Source of the DNA: Pochonia chlamydosporia 170
Lineage: Eukaryota; Ascomycota; Sordariomycetes; Hypocreales; Clavicipitaceae
Assembly: GCF_001653235.2 (NCBI RefSeq)
Contig: NW_019154045.1
Location: 558,001-622,000 of the forward strand
DNA length: 64,000 nt
Direction: 5' to 3'
Shown: piece by piece, positions 10,301 through 21,996 of the stretch
Layout of the letters: every line of letters starts with the position of its first letter
Position numbering within the stretch: the first letter of the stretch is position 1
Notes under the pieces: generated by a model
The model's input: only the letters and a program-made list of their open reading frames with translations
What the model was told of the DNA's origin: nothing
The model's database searches: none
Made by a program: the position numbers and the translations under genes

Positions 10301-12521
10301 TGTAGTGCACGGCGAGAAGGATATGGCTCGACTGCTTTCAGCCACTTCTCAAGATGAGAGTATAGAGAAGACCAAAGTCACTGATTCATCTCAGGACACT
10401 TCCAAGGATGATTGTGTCAGCCCTGATGAGAAGCCGCTGGTGCGACAGCGAGGAGACTTTGGCCTTTATGTATATTATCTCAATTCGACAGCCAAATGGC
10501 TCTGGGCAATCTGGGTGGTTGCAGTTGCGCTATGCGCATTTTCGGAAAGGCTCCCTGGTAAGGAAAATGCAAATATGGATATACGCCAAGTATACTAACC
10601 CCTTTGTTAGAAATCTTCCTTCGTATTTGGTTAGATGTCGCCCCTGGCAATAAGACATACCTTGTAGGGTATATTATATTCGGATTTGGTAGTTTTGTGG
10701 CCAGCGGACTATCAAAATGGTAAGATATGGATGCATGTCGATTGACTAAATCTGGCTAATATTGTAATAGTTTGTACTTTCTTAAAATCGTTCCCGATAG
10801 TTCACAGAATTTGCACCGCAGTCTTCTGCAAAAAGTCATGGGGTACAAAATATACACTTTGTCAACATAATGAAGTTTCTAATGCTGGTCAGGTCCACCT
10901 TATTATTTCTTTCCTCAACAAATACCGGATCTATTCTCAACTTGGAAGTATAATCCTATCACCGTTTAATGTTACGTATTCCTAACTGCGGTGCAGGTTT
11001 AGCCAAGACATGAGTCTTATTAGCCAGGACTTGCCAATGTCATTTTCTCTTGTAATATACTGTATGCTCTCTCCCGTTTTACCATGAACTTCGGGAACGT
11101 CATCTAACAAACGAAATTATAGCTTTTTTCTTGTTGGTCACAGATGTAGGCATCATTGCATCTGGGGCATCCTACGTTGGCATTACAATACCCTTCATCT
11201 TTGCCTGCTTGTATATTATTCAACACTTCTACCTACGAACATCACGACAAATGCGGCAACTTGACCTGGAGTCCAAGACGCCCCTTTATACCCAGTTTAC
11301 CGAAATTACCGCTGGTTTGATGCACATTCGAAGTTTCGGATGGCAAATTCAGTACCTGTCTCAAAGTCTACAAATGCTGGACTATTCCCAAAAGCCATTT
11401 TACTATATGTTTTGTATCCAGCGATGGCTTGGCCTGGTGTCGGACCTCTGCGTGCTTGGCGTGGTGACTATTCTAGTCACGGTTGCATTATGCCGCCAGG
11501 ACTCAACGTCGCAGAATGCCATTGGCCTGGCGCTGCTAATTGTTATTCAATTCGGCGACTCCATTGTTGCCCTACTTACGACCTGGGTGGATATAGAGAC
11601 TTCACTAGGTGCTATTGCCCGTGTACGAGCCTTCAACGAAGCTACACCAACAGAGGAAGACCACGGGGGCGCCGAACTACCTTCTGGCTCCTTTAAGCAG
11701 GGAGCAGTAAAGATGGCTGATGTATCAGCCACTTACAAGTAAGAACATCGGTTGTCTCAGTCCCTAACTCCCCAATGTCCGCCGTGTGAACTAATAAGCG
11801 CGTTTTGAAGTCCCTCAAATAGCTCGGTCACGGCTCTTCGTAACGTGTCACTTGACATTAAGCCTGGACAAAAGGTCGCAATCCGCGGCCGAACTGGAAG
11901 GTGCGATCTTTCACGTATGCGCTCGATGTTTCGGCGACTAATCATGAGTGTAGTGGGAAAAGTTCCCTCATTTTGACGCTCTTAAATTTCTTAGAATATA
12001 CAGGGATAATAGAAATTGATGGTACAGACATATCTACCATTTCACGACAACAGCTCAGGTCTCTTATCACGACGATCCCCCAGGAGATACTGGAGCTTCC
12101 AGGAACATTGCGCTACAATCTCCTCCCAGCAAACGGAAAGCAGCCACCGGACGATGTTGTGATTGCTGGAGTACTAGAAAAAGTACGACTACGGGATCAT
12201 GTGGATGCCCATGGTGGACTTGATGCTCCCCTAGTGAACATGGGCTTTTCGCATGGTCAAAAACAATTGCTTGCCATTGCACGAGCAATACTGCATAAAC
12301 TGGCCAACAAAAGCGGCCTATTGTTAGTGGACGAGGCCACGAGCGGTATGGATCATGAAACGGCCGACGTAATGCAGGAAGTCATGAACGAAGTTTTTGG
12401 TAGTTGCACGGTGATTTCGATTTCACATCGACCTGAAAGTATTCGGAATTCAGACGTAGTCATCGACATAGATGATGGAAGGGTTGTCTGCATAGCCGAA
12501 CATGGGTCATCAGAGACCTGA
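7332..12521 (+). CDS. ABCC (MRP-type) ABC transporter, possibly with one broken exon junction
   Basis: Full-size exporter of about 1,440 residues in about 15 exons: 7332-7559, 7642-8176, 8262-8479, 8546-8825, 8912-9145, 9199-9953, 10008-10170, 10222-10557, 10611-10719, 10771-10842, 10893-10947, 10997-11061, 11123-11738, 11811-11900 and 11954-12521. A hydrophobic TMD0 of five or so helices precedes TMD1. NBD1 has Walker A GRTGSGKST, signature LSGGQRQRI and Walker B LLVLDN, with Asn where a carboxylate is usual. NBD2 has Walker A GRTG/SGKSS split by an intron, signature FSHGQKQ and Walker B LLLVDE, so only NBD2 looks fully competent, as in many fungal ABCC proteins. The junction between exons 11 (ending TGSILNL) and 12 (starting FSQDMSL) is out of phase by one base with every GT-AG pair I can find. 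The product may export the metabolite of the neighbouring oxidase/peptide pair (inference). Confidence 0.85.
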
Positions 12522-13185
12522 TGGAGAATTGACTGCACCTTGTACATCATGAGAGTAGTAGACTCGATTGGATAAAAAGATATAGCATTCGTAATGTCGG
12601 CATAAACAATGGTCAATATGCCAACGAACATCTTGGACAGGGTTGATAAGTGCGGCCACACTGAGGCAAAGCGAGGGTTCGAGGCAGGCTTACATCTACG
12701 GGAATGATGTGGACGGCGATGGTTATTGTCGCTTCTTCAACCTAGAGACTCGATACCTTGCAAATAGCGTATTGATTGACGAAAGACCCCCAGGGCTCAA
12801 TTACGCATCAGACACCAATACCGTGACAAGTCAGTTCACACAAGCCTCTGCCAGTTGGTGGGGATGTTGGGTTATTTGGGGGTTGCTTTGAGAAACAGCC
12901 CAAGGTATTTCCGTACATGCCTGGTCGTACAAACAAGCTTCCGATTAGCACAAAAGCTCAAATAGCATGCATGTATCGTAAATTTGTTTCACCAAATTCA
13001 CGTCGCGGGGCCGAGCTAAACAGTTTGACACGATTGGCAACCCCCGGCCAGTTCAGCTGATGCGGGCAAGCAAGGATCCGCGATATCGTCTCCCCAGGCT
13101 GCAAGGTGGCAATCACACGCGTCTTCTCCTCGTCAAATGTGCAGAACTTGATCCATCACTCATTTCGGGTGGATGCCAAGCTACA
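12522..13185. other. Intergenic region
   Basis: Nothing supported. A short frame at 12643-12891 has no recognisable features. The reading frame of the next gene is open upstream to 13060, but the signal-peptide-like start at 13186 is preferred. Confidence 0.45.
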
Positions 13186-14658
13186 ATGCTTTTCACAATC
13201 CTGCTGTGGCTCTCCATATCATGCCTCGCGGCAGCCTCTCTACCATGGGGTTCGCAGGATGTGACGCCGGGAGTCAAGACATCGGGTCCTGTATCCTTTG
13301 ACCCGTTGGCCATCCTCGCGATCCTTTGGAATCCCCGCGCCTCGGTGAGCGCATCAAGACTGTATGCCCAGCCCTATCATTACGGAAGGAAACGGCAACG
13401 ATGGCCGCATCTCATGCAAATCGGCGCTGTTACTGTGCCTGTCTCAGTCCTCGTCAACCATCTTACACGCAACTACCGGTCTATTCATCCTGCGCTGGAA
13501 ATGTTCATGGGCAATGTGGACAATCTCAATGTCAAGTCGACCATTGGAAAAGTGGTCAACTTGTTTCCAACACTACCAGTAAGCGGGAGCGAATCGAGCT
13601 TTGTTGACTCTCTAGCATTTCGACCCTCAAAGCACCCAAGGAACGATATCATGGTTGTTTCTCTCCTGCGACCTGGGATGAGAGTGTTTGGCACAGGTGA
13701 AGATGACTCAGAGGTGCAACATGCCGATACAGCAGACAAGAAAAACAGACGACTCAGCAAGACCATTTTTGGACTGACTGAGGTAGTAATGGGGGTGCTG
13801 GTATCTGGCGGATTAACAATCAGTGTTTTGCTGTACGACATTTGGGGCGTTGTGCTGTTTGGTTCCTACTTCTTGCATTGGCTGGCGTCGACAGCTGCTT
13901 CGCTTTGCCAGTTAGTTGAATCAGATACTTGGAAAGAAGAACTGAATATCCGGCAAGACAATGACATTGTTTTTGCAATTTATGAGCGACCATCGGGAGG
14001 GTGGGTCATCTTTAAAGGCACACAGGAGACCATGGAGCGATGGGCCCGGACGTCGTGGAGATTTGTCGACAACAAACCACACAATCGCCTAGTTCACTGG
14101 GCTTGGATGATGACAGGTCTCTTCGCAGCCCTCTCTTCGGTTGCCAACATGATCAATATGACGGGATACATGCAATTGGGCTTCCTTGGCGTGTTAGTGT
14201 ACGGTTCAGTTGCAGAGCTTTGGTTGACAGTGTTGGATCAAATGTCTCAACCCGACTCAATGAGTTTTCTTGGTCCGTACAGCACGCACACAGTGGCGGC
14301 AAATGACAAGAAGTATAAGAGTATTGTACAGGCTTGTCTCAGCCTGGACAACACGCACCGTCTCGGCCCAGTACCGTGGACTGAACTAGGGCTTCTTCCC
14401 AAAAGAGAACCGTTCCTTGCTTTAGAGCAGATGATTCAAAGTTTACACAGCGCAGCCTTGGCTAATGGAGACGTTGCAGACGAAGCAAGCCTGGACGCTG
14501 CCCTTGTACATTTTGACCATTCGTGCAAAGATTTGCACCAAGATGAGGTTGACTACCAGCAGGGCATACGTAACGAGGTTGAGAGGGTGTGGCGAGAGCG
14601 GATTCAACAGGAGCAGAAGGAAGCACAACCGAAGGCGGCGCCGCGACTCACCGTATAG
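13186..14658 (+). CDS. Secretory-pathway multi-pass membrane protein of unknown function
   Basis: Single-exon gene. The frame is open from an ATG at 13060, but I prefer the ATG at 13186, because the protein then begins with a typical signal sequence (MLFTILLWLSISCLAAAS) and is 490 residues long. Further hydrophobic segments lie at about residues 90-106 (IGAVTVPVSVLVNHL), 204-250 (two helices around SGGLTISVLLYDIWGVVLFGS) and 312-362 (two or three helices, AWMMTGLFAALSSVANMI onwards). The C-terminal 130 residues are soluble and charged, ending in a Lys/Glu/Gln-rich probable coiled coil. I do not recognise the family; similar uncharacterised membrane proteins are common in ascomycetes. It follows the ABC transporter on the same strand. 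Confidence 0.7.
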   Translation: MLFTILLWLSISCLAAASLPWGSQDVTPGVKTSGPVSFDPLAILAILWNPRASVSASRLYAQPYHYGRKRQRWPHLMQIGAVTVPVSVLVNHLTRNYRSIHPALEMFMGNVDNLNVKSTIGKVVNLFPTLPVSGSESSFVDSLAFRPSKHPRNDIMVVSLLRPGMRVFGTGEDDSEVQHADTADKKNRRLSKTIFGLTEVVMGVLVSGGLTISVLLYDIWGVVLFGSYFLHWLASTAASLCQLVESDTWKEELNIRQDNDIVFAIYERPSGGWVIFKGTQETMERWARTSWRFVDNKPHNRLVHWAWMMTGLFAALSSVANMINMTGYMQLGFLGVLVYGSVAELWLTVLDQMSQPDSMSFLGPYSTHTVAANDKKYKSIVQACLSLDNTHRLGPVPWTELGLLPKREPFLALEQMIQSLHSAALANGDVADEASLDAALVHFDHSCKDLHQDEVDYQQGIRNEVERVWRERIQQEQKEAQPKAAPRLTV

Positions 14659-14871
14659 CTGGTTGTGACCTGTTTTAGTTGGTCAAGTGCTGGGTTACGG
14701 CCTGTCACAGAGGTGTCGCCGCTACGATATCGAGGGTTTTGCATGGATTGGAAAGCTGACAAAGTAACGTTTATAACCTGTGTTCATCCCATTAATAGAC
14801 ACGATACGCCGCGGCATGATTCCTTTGACTTTTTCAGATATAGCCCCCATATTCTCAGCCAAAGTAACTGA

Positions 14872-17199
14872 CTACCTAGTCCTGCGCCGATCCCACTGGT
14901 GGACCAGGCTCTTATCCTTGCGCTGAACTTCATCCCACAACTTGCCGGTTAGAAACTTGTAAATGAAAGCACTAGCGCCATGGAAACTGATGCCGTGATC
15001 ACTGTCTGTGAAGGCCATCATCTTGAATTTGTTTGGCGAGACTCCATTGTCCACAAGTAGGTCTGCCAGTGTTGCTGCATTCTGGTAGTGCACATTGTCA
15101 TCACCCGTACCATGCATCAATGCAAACGTTCCAGCAAGATTCTTGAATCCGTCAGTCTTTCGAACAGCCGATTTGTTGTATCCGTCTCCGTTGGTAGCTG
15201 GTGTTTTCATATATCGCTCAGTATACATTGAGTCATAAAACCGCCAGTCCGATACGGGTGCGGTGCTCAGACCAAATGTAAAGGTACCAGAGTCAGCTTC
15301 GACTACCTTGGCCGTAAGATAGCCCCCAAAAGACCATCCCCAGATACCAACTTTCTGCGGGTCTAAAAATTTGTTTCGTGAGACAAGTCGTTGAGCAGCC
15401 CAGATCTGGTCTTTGGCCTCATAATCACCAAGACGCTTCGTAACGGAGCATCGGAACTTTCGGCCCTTGTTCCCCGTGCCGCGGTTGTCGACTGTATAAA
15501 CAATGTATTGAAGTTCAGGCTCGGATGCAATATAGGCCTTCCAACCAAGAGGCTGAAAGCTCTTGGTCACTGATTGGGAACCGGGACCACCGTATGGGGT
15601 GAACAAGGCGGGATACCTCTTGCTCGCGTCAAAGTTTGGCGGAAGTTGCTGCATCACGTTCAACGAGAAGCCATCCGGGTGCTGGAGCTCAAAGTAAGTG
15701 ATGTTTGGAAGGTTATATTGCTTAATTTGCTTGTAAAACTCGGCATTGGAAGTGATGGTACGCAACGGCTTGGCTGTGTTGTTGGAAGCGTACAACTCCT
15801 GATACGGGACGTCGGGGCCAGAGTACGTCAAGATATAGTATCCTCCATTGGAAGAAAAGGACGCACCCCAAACAGCCGGTATTTTGTCATTCACAAGGGC
15901 GGTGATCTTTTTGGTGCTGTACGACACACTGTACAGGTGCTTCTCGGTGCTGTGGCGCATTGTCGACTGAAAGTAGATGAGCTTCTTGGATGTATCGACC
16001 TTCAAAATGGACACGACCTCCCATTGACCAGATGTCAACTGCACAGCTTTGCCACCATTGACAGGGAAAAGATAGATGTGTGCCCATCCAGACTCATCAG
16101 ACAAGTCCACATAGTAGGTGCTGTTGCAAGAATTCCGGACTTTTCCCACATATGATATGGCCATGGAATTATCCAACCAACCATCGGTTCCATCCCGTTT
16201 TCGTACAATCTTGGTGGCCAGGGACTGGGGGTTAACTACGACGAGTTGCTCTCGGTCTTGAACGCGATTGAAGACGCGGTAAATGAGTGCTGAGTGTTTA
16301 TCAGTCACCCAAGTGACCTCACCAATGATGGCGTCGTCCTTGGGGAAAGCATTGACGGGCACTTTGGCAACCTTTTTTGTCTCCACGTCCAAAATGTTCA
16401 GTTCAACACTGGGATTCGTCGATCCAACCTTGGGATAACGCAGCTTCAGCTCCCTTGGGTAGGGTGGAGCAACCTTTTGTCCGGCCATGTAGTAAGGAAT
16501 TGTAAAAGTTTCCACGCCCGTTTCGTTGAAGCTCAAAAAGGCAATAAACTTTGCGTCGGGGGAATACCACAGAGCAGACCGATCACCAAGAATTTCTTCC
16601 TCGTATACCCAGTCAGGCACGCCATTGAACATGTCGGGGCTCCCATTGCTGGTGATCTGATGGATCTTGCCAGCTTCGTCACGAAGATGGACATTGTTAC
16701 CACGGACAAAGGCAACCGTGGTTCCGCTAGGTGCCAGGGTGGCGTATTGAATGTCCCCGATCTGGTCGTCTACAAGAGGAGACTGCTTGCCGGTCTTTAC
16801 GTCAACAAGAAGGTAGTTTGCGAAATAGGAATGGCGATATTGCTTGGTGTAATTGGTAGCGACCAAAAGCGTCTCCTGGTCATGTCGGATCCAAAAGTCG
16901 TGCAGGCCCTTGGGTTTCTTCTCAGCTGCTAGAAAAGTGGTTTGCTCATTGGTAGCAACATTTACCAAGACCAAGTCGGAATTGTTGTTGGTGGTGATGT
17001 ACTGCCCATCATCACCAGTGGTTGCCCAACGCACAGAGATTGTGGATGGACGGAGCTTGGGCGAAGGCGTTGTTTCATTGTATGTGAGAAGACGATCGCC
17101 ATTGCCAGATGGCTGGTGTGGTTTGCGAGGCTCGATGCTTTCTTGAAGACTGAAGCTCGCAAAGAGCGACAGAGTAAACACCAACTCTGTCACCCGCAT
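14872..17199 (-). CDS. DPP4: Secreted dipeptidyl peptidase IV (S9B)
   Basis: Single-exon, 775-residue secreted serine exopeptidase that removes X-Pro or X-Ala dipeptides from N-termini. The frame is open to an ATG at 17283, but the ATG at 17199 starts a good signal peptide (MRVTELVFTLSLFASFSLQ), so I choose it. Residues of about 50-470 form the beta-propeller with the conserved DWVYEEEILGDRSALWYSPD block (about 210-229), whose Glu pair binds the substrate amino terminus. The C-terminal alpha/beta-hydrolase domain has DNRGTGNKGRKF, nucleophile GWSFGGY, Asp in GTGDDNVHYQN and His in DSDHGISFHG, so the triad is complete. Several N-glycosylation sequons are visible. Such enzymes are secreted by insect-, animal- and plant-associated fungi and by saprotrophs. 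It is convergent with the membrane-protein gene. Confidence 0.95.
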   Translation of the reverse strand: MRVTELVFTLSLFASFSLQESIEPRKPHQPSGNGDRLLTYNETTPSPKLRPSTISVRWATTGDDGQYITTNNNSDLVLVNVATNEQTTFLAAEKKPKGLHDFWIRHDQETLLVATNYTKQYRHSYFANYLLVDVKTGKQSPLVDDQIGDIQYATLAPSGTTVAFVRGNNVHLRDEAGKIHQITSNGSPDMFNGVPDWVYEEEILGDRSALWYSPDAKFIAFLSFNETGVETFTIPYYMAGQKVAPPYPRELKLRYPKVGSTNPSVELNILDVETKKVAKVPVNAFPKDDAIIGEVTWVTDKHSALIYRVFNRVQDREQLVVVNPQSLATKIVRKRDGTDGWLDNSMAISYVGKVRNSCNSTYYVDLSDESGWAHIYLFPVNGGKAVQLTSGQWEVVSILKVDTSKKLIYFQSTMRHSTEKHLYSVSYSTKKITALVNDKIPAVWGASFSSNGGYYILTYSGPDVPYQELYASNNTAKPLRTITSNAEFYKQIKQYNLPNITYFELQHPDGFSLNVMQQLPPNFDASKRYPALFTPYGGPGSQSVTKSFQPLGWKAYIASEPELQYIVYTVDNRGTGNKGRKFRCSVTKRLGDYEAKDQIWAAQRLVSRNKFLDPQKVGIWGWSFGGYLTAKVVEADSGTFTFGLSTAPVSDWRFYDSMYTERYMKTPATNGDGYNKSAVRKTDGFKNLAGTFALMHGTGDDNVHYQNAATLADLLVDNGVSPNKFKMMAFTDSDHGISFHGASAFIYKFLTGKLWDEVQRKDKSLVHQWDRRRTR

Positions 17200-20043
17200 C
17201 TTGTGCAGGGAGTTGATATTACGAGTGATATCGAGACTCCGTTTTGACCCGTCTGCCTCTAGGATCTTAAACAGAATGGACAATTTGCTTCCTCGGTATT
17301 CCGTGACGATTCAATTGCGGCTGTTGCCTCCTGGCTCAAGCGCAACCGAGAAGGGGGGAAACAATTCCAAAGGGTTGGAAGAGCTTGACTTCTAATTATA
17401 AACGGGGATCGTGTCGGTGTCTGAACCGGCGGATTGACCAGTGAATCGTGGATGGCAAAGCGCTGTGATGGTGACATGGACCATTTTAAATTTCAATATG
17501 CAAAGATCCCTGCATTCAGTGGCTGCAAATACAAGGTGCATCGACTAATCGCGAAGTCAAGAGGGGGTCAATTGCAATCATATTCTTATTACTCCACGCA
17601 GTGTAGTACCAGAAGTACCAGGTTTTACCTGAGAATATGCCAGACACATGGTCATGGAGTGGACACTGGTCGTGTTTATGTCGTGTTGGACCAAAGTCTG
17701 TCAGAAGCTACAGTCCCCGACTTTTGGACGACCTTCTTAATCTGGATGGTAGTTGACAAGTCCCCTGGCAGTTGGTTTCTTGGCTTTCTTGGCTCGTTGA
17801 TTCCCTAGTCTTTTGGTGGCCAAAAGTGCCAATACCAGCAACTAACCAGAACTGGATGTGGCACGGTGTATGGTGGATGAGATTGACCATGGCCAGATCC
17901 AAGCATTGATCCTGCAATGTCTTTTGTTGAAGTTCGTGCGGAGTGCCCCAGCAGATGTATTTATACTGCATACAGAACGTGGCAATCCTACCAAGCATGG
18001 AGTACAAACACTTGGAAATCTGCTTGTACCATAGCTGTGCCCGCTTCTGGAGCTACGACAAAGCAATTGACACGAAACCAAACTGATTTGCCTGCGGATA
18101 GACAGACAGGTGAAGTGGCCGAAATTGACAAAGTCACCGCAAAACTGTCTCACCCAACAGCCCACCTAAGCGAACTGCTGACAACGCGAACCCGTGTTAA
18201 AAAAGCACATCCTTGAGGTGCACAGAGTCAAATATCCCGCAAAGTTCCCATTGATGATCGTTGATAGCGCAGGTAGCCTAACTTTAGGTCGCGTGTGACA
18301 GCAAACAAGCAGCCCACCAAGGAACCAGACCTTGGAAAGCTTTTAAAATCGGGCATGCCAAGTTAGATAGATACTATACCTACAGATTCTACATGCCCAA
18401 ATAAATCATCGCCTTTAGCAATGATCTAAGGCACTAGATAGACTATTTAACTTTGCGCCCCTCGAGGTTTTAGTGCACATTGATCCTGACTAGACTGTGT
18501 GTGTGACCTTAACCCATAAGCCCCTGCCAGAATCAGTGTCTTGTGACTCCTGTTCCATCAACGACATAACCCGCTACTAATACTCGCTTCATCTGAGTCT
18601 CTACGAGCAATCAAATCAAGTCCTTCCTAGCCATCTTCAAAAAAGCAAGACTAACGCCAACCATTGTCTATGACGATGCCTTTGACAACGACAGCGAGAC
18701 TACCGGTTGATCCCAAATACTACATCATCACTGCAGTCGACATCGTACACATGAATCACTTGATGTGAGAGATTCGCCTGTTTTGATTTGGCTGTGTTCG
18801 GAGCTGCATCGCCTCTGAAGCACACTGCAGCGTCCACACAACCTTTCGAGCCATTGATGCCGGTCAAGAGGCAGAGAGAAGAGCCATCGCTACTCATTTT
18901 CTGTCCGAGCATTGGGTATTTGTTTGCACAAAATGGACATCCTGCCCAAAGCACCCCCCGATGCTACTGGTCTCCTGCGAGAGTTACACACATAGCTGGG
19001 CCTGGGAGCCAAAAACCAAGGACCAGTATGTGATCACGAGCAGCCCCATGCTGCGTAGACTGTAATGCTACTGGCTCGGTGCCCCGAAGCATGCATGTGG
19101 TCCCCGGCAACTGAAACAGAGTAATAAAATATTCCGGATCAGTCGAATATTGTTCACTGGACAGCAGCCGCCTACTCACTCATCTCAACCCCCATTCTCA
19201 AATCCCAGAGCCCCCAAATGCACGGCTTGGCCAGACGACAATGGACAGCAATGTATTTCAGCGATGTTTACTCTGGCGTTAGCTCCCAAGACATTCGCTA
19301 AATCAACACACCAATATTTTTCATGGCTGCTTGGACAGACTGGCATTCCGGCAAGCACCCAGTATGATACAATGCGGCTGAACTGAAGGAGACCAGATAC
19401 GCCTAGTAGCAGGTTCAAATATTGACTTCGATCTGCCTTTTGTTGACTCAAAATCGTCATCCGCCGCCTTCACTTCCTCTTGCGACACGCAGGGGTGGCA
19501 AAAGACTCTGGACGCTTCAGTGGGTTATTCAGCATAAATCGAAGCCATTGGGTTGCAATGTCTCGTCTCATCTGTCGATTGAAGTGAGTGCCACCAGAAG
19601 ACCAGAAAGAATTGGCATCAAGGTCCACTGCTTCCACTGCATGATGCAGTCGCGCGTCTCTGTCATGCAGGGCTTTTCGGTTCCAGGAAGAAATACGTTG
19701 ATCATGGAGTTTGGTGAAAGAAAAAAATTGATTGCAAAGCAGAAAAAGACCGACAATTCGGGCCCATCGAATCACCCCTTCAATGGGGAGGTACATATGC
19801 AGCACCAAACCAAAGCAACATGTCGATCCTGTCTTGGCTGCCCTTTCCCTTGTCTCGCCGATGAAGAAGCCATCTTGGTGACGTGGAAAGTCATCGTCTT
19901 GCCAGGCTGAATGTTTTGTGCAACTCATAGAGATGGGGACAGAGAAGACTGATGCAGACATTGAGATGATAAATGATCAGTAGCCACCCTCCTCACCCTT
20001 TTCTTACCCAATGGGAAACTTCGAGCTTCTCATTTCGCCGTGA
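17200..20043. other. Long gene-poor region
   Basis: About 2.8 kb without a supportable gene. Several frames of 60-160 codons on both strands (for example 19422-19961) lack domain features and overlap each other. The first 300 bases would contain the DPP4 promoter. No tRNA, rRNA or mobile-element signature was found by eye. Confidence 0.45.
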
Positions 20044-21368
20044 ATGATGGAATGGAACTTTAGAGGCTTAGTATTGACGATTTTGGTTCTTCTTGCACAT
20101 TTTGCAGCTTGTGCGTTTATAAAAGCAGGTATACTGGAAGGAGCAATATCTGGGGACTGGCCACAGTCAAAACGCAACCCTGATGCGTACACTTATACCT
20201 CTCACAATTTGGGGCCAAATAATGAGGGCGAGGTACAGAGAAAAGCCCAGACAATACCAGACATAAAAACGGTCTCGCAGCTAACAAAACTTCGCTCGCA
20301 TTGCAGGATCACAATGAGCTACAGTCCCCCGCTGGCTCCGAGATACGCTCAATCACAGTTTGTCGCGGGGAAAACACGTCCGTGGCAGCGTACCAAACCA
20401 AGGCTCCGGAAGCACGCTTTGCCACCCACGCAATCATTGTGATACATGGAAAGCGCCGAAATGCAGACACCTATTGGTCGACGTTTAATAAGGTGCTGCA
20501 GAAGGCGAGGGAGGATCAAATACACGGCTCCGACAGAAATGTTATTGTCGTTGCACCCAAATTCTTCTCGACAAAGTACAATTCCGGACAATATACCCGA
20601 AACCAACTGGCCTGGGGCGATGTGAACGCATGGGAAGCTGGATCTACCGCAACACACCCGGATGGCACCAACTGCACATCAATTGACGCCCTTGATGCAT
20701 TAGTTGCTGAATTCTCCAGCAGAGATAAGTATCCAAGGGTGGAAAATGTAACCATTGTTGGCCATGGCGGTGGTGGTCAGCTCGCTCAACGATATGCCAT
20801 GCTTGGTGCGTCACCACCATCACATGTACACGTTCGATACATTCACGGCGATCCCTCATCGTGTGCATACTTTACGACTGATCGGCCGACCTCGACCGAG
20901 GAAAAGCTGCCAACTGCGCGAAACTGTAAGCTTTACAATGATTGGCGATATGGCTTCCACAAATTCCCAGGTACCTCTGACGGCGTCATGGATCCCAAGG
21001 AGTTCTTCAGACGATACGTTACCAGGGACGTCATTTCGATTATCGGGTACAGAGATGTGACTAAACAGAATGGAGATCAATTTTGCATGGCTAGAATACA
21101 AGGAGGGAGTAGACGACGCGATCGCAACTTGACATGGTATCGATATGTCAACACATTAGCAAGGACAAACGAGACACTGGAGGGATTCCCGGGTAGATTT
21201 GAGAATCTCCCAGATTGGAGCCACATTTCCCAAGGGCGAACGAACATGCGGCTCGGCATTGTCGAAGACGCTTCCCATGATGTGAAGAAGGTTTTCGAGG
21301 GCAAGATTGGACAGTCGGCGTTATTCAACGATGATGATATAGAAGAAGGATGGCGACCAAAGCAATAG
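20044..21368 (+). CDS. Secreted alpha/beta-hydrolase-like protein lacking the nucleophile serine
   Basis: Two exons, 20044-20232 and 20307-21368 (74-base intron, GTACAG...TGCAG), encode 416 residues; two consecutive ATGs open the frame. A signal peptide (GLVLTILVLLAHFAACAF, about residues 8-25) is followed by an alpha/beta-hydrolase fold: strand AIIVIHGKRRNADTYW with an oxyanion-type HG (about 105-120), VIVVAPKFF and then the elbow strand VTIVGHGGGGQ. The usual elbow is G-H-S-x-G, and here the Ser position is Gly (GGC). A downstream ASHD motif (about 388-391) fits the position of the catalytic His, and an NxT sequon precedes the elbow. This is a family of poorly characterised fungal secreted proteins; this copy is probably catalytically dead or has another role. 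Confidence 0.8.
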
Positions 21369-21996
21369 ACACCGGACTGGATAACGAATACATAACATTG
21401 AAGGTAATGACATTCGGAGTAATAGCCGACTAGTTCCGTAATCGGACTACAACCAAGGCAAAACTGGAATCATAGATTGCAACCTTAGACAAAATACGAT
21501 AGATACACATGTTTTCCATCTTTTGTTTCTTTTGCACCCGCTGGTTTGTCACCTTTGTTACAGCCAACCGACCAGCAGTTTGCCCTGAGTCCGTGACTAC
21601 TCCGTCAACTACAAGTTGTGGAATCCCAAATAGGCAACTCCGCTGCCAAGCAAGCCTTAGCTGAGGGTGCTATTTGTGAGCTGGCCATTCGCGATCTGGC
21701 GTAATTGTACGAAGCATCAAACTAATGAATGGCAGAAACCTGTAATATGGCTCGTTTTGGAACGGAGCATAGTCATTGCCAGGTCGTTGCAACGTAACAC
21801 CCCCATATGAACTTCACAGCTTCCGACCACCGGAGTTGGAGTCGACCCGCGCGTAAAAGAACATTCAAACTTATAAATAAGGATTCCTCCGGCAAATGAT
21901 GTACGAGACCCATAGGCTGTCGACTTTTTGAGGAGTATCTGACAATACAAGACCTTGCCCAAATTCTCAGGGTTGCCGCCCTTTACCATCCATACC
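21369..21996. other. Intergenic region
   Basis: No gene supported. It contains the 3' flank of the hydrolase-like gene and the promoter side of the nitrilase-like gene; TATAAATAA at about 21871-21879 could be its TATA element, about 120 bases before the ATG. Confidence 0.4.
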
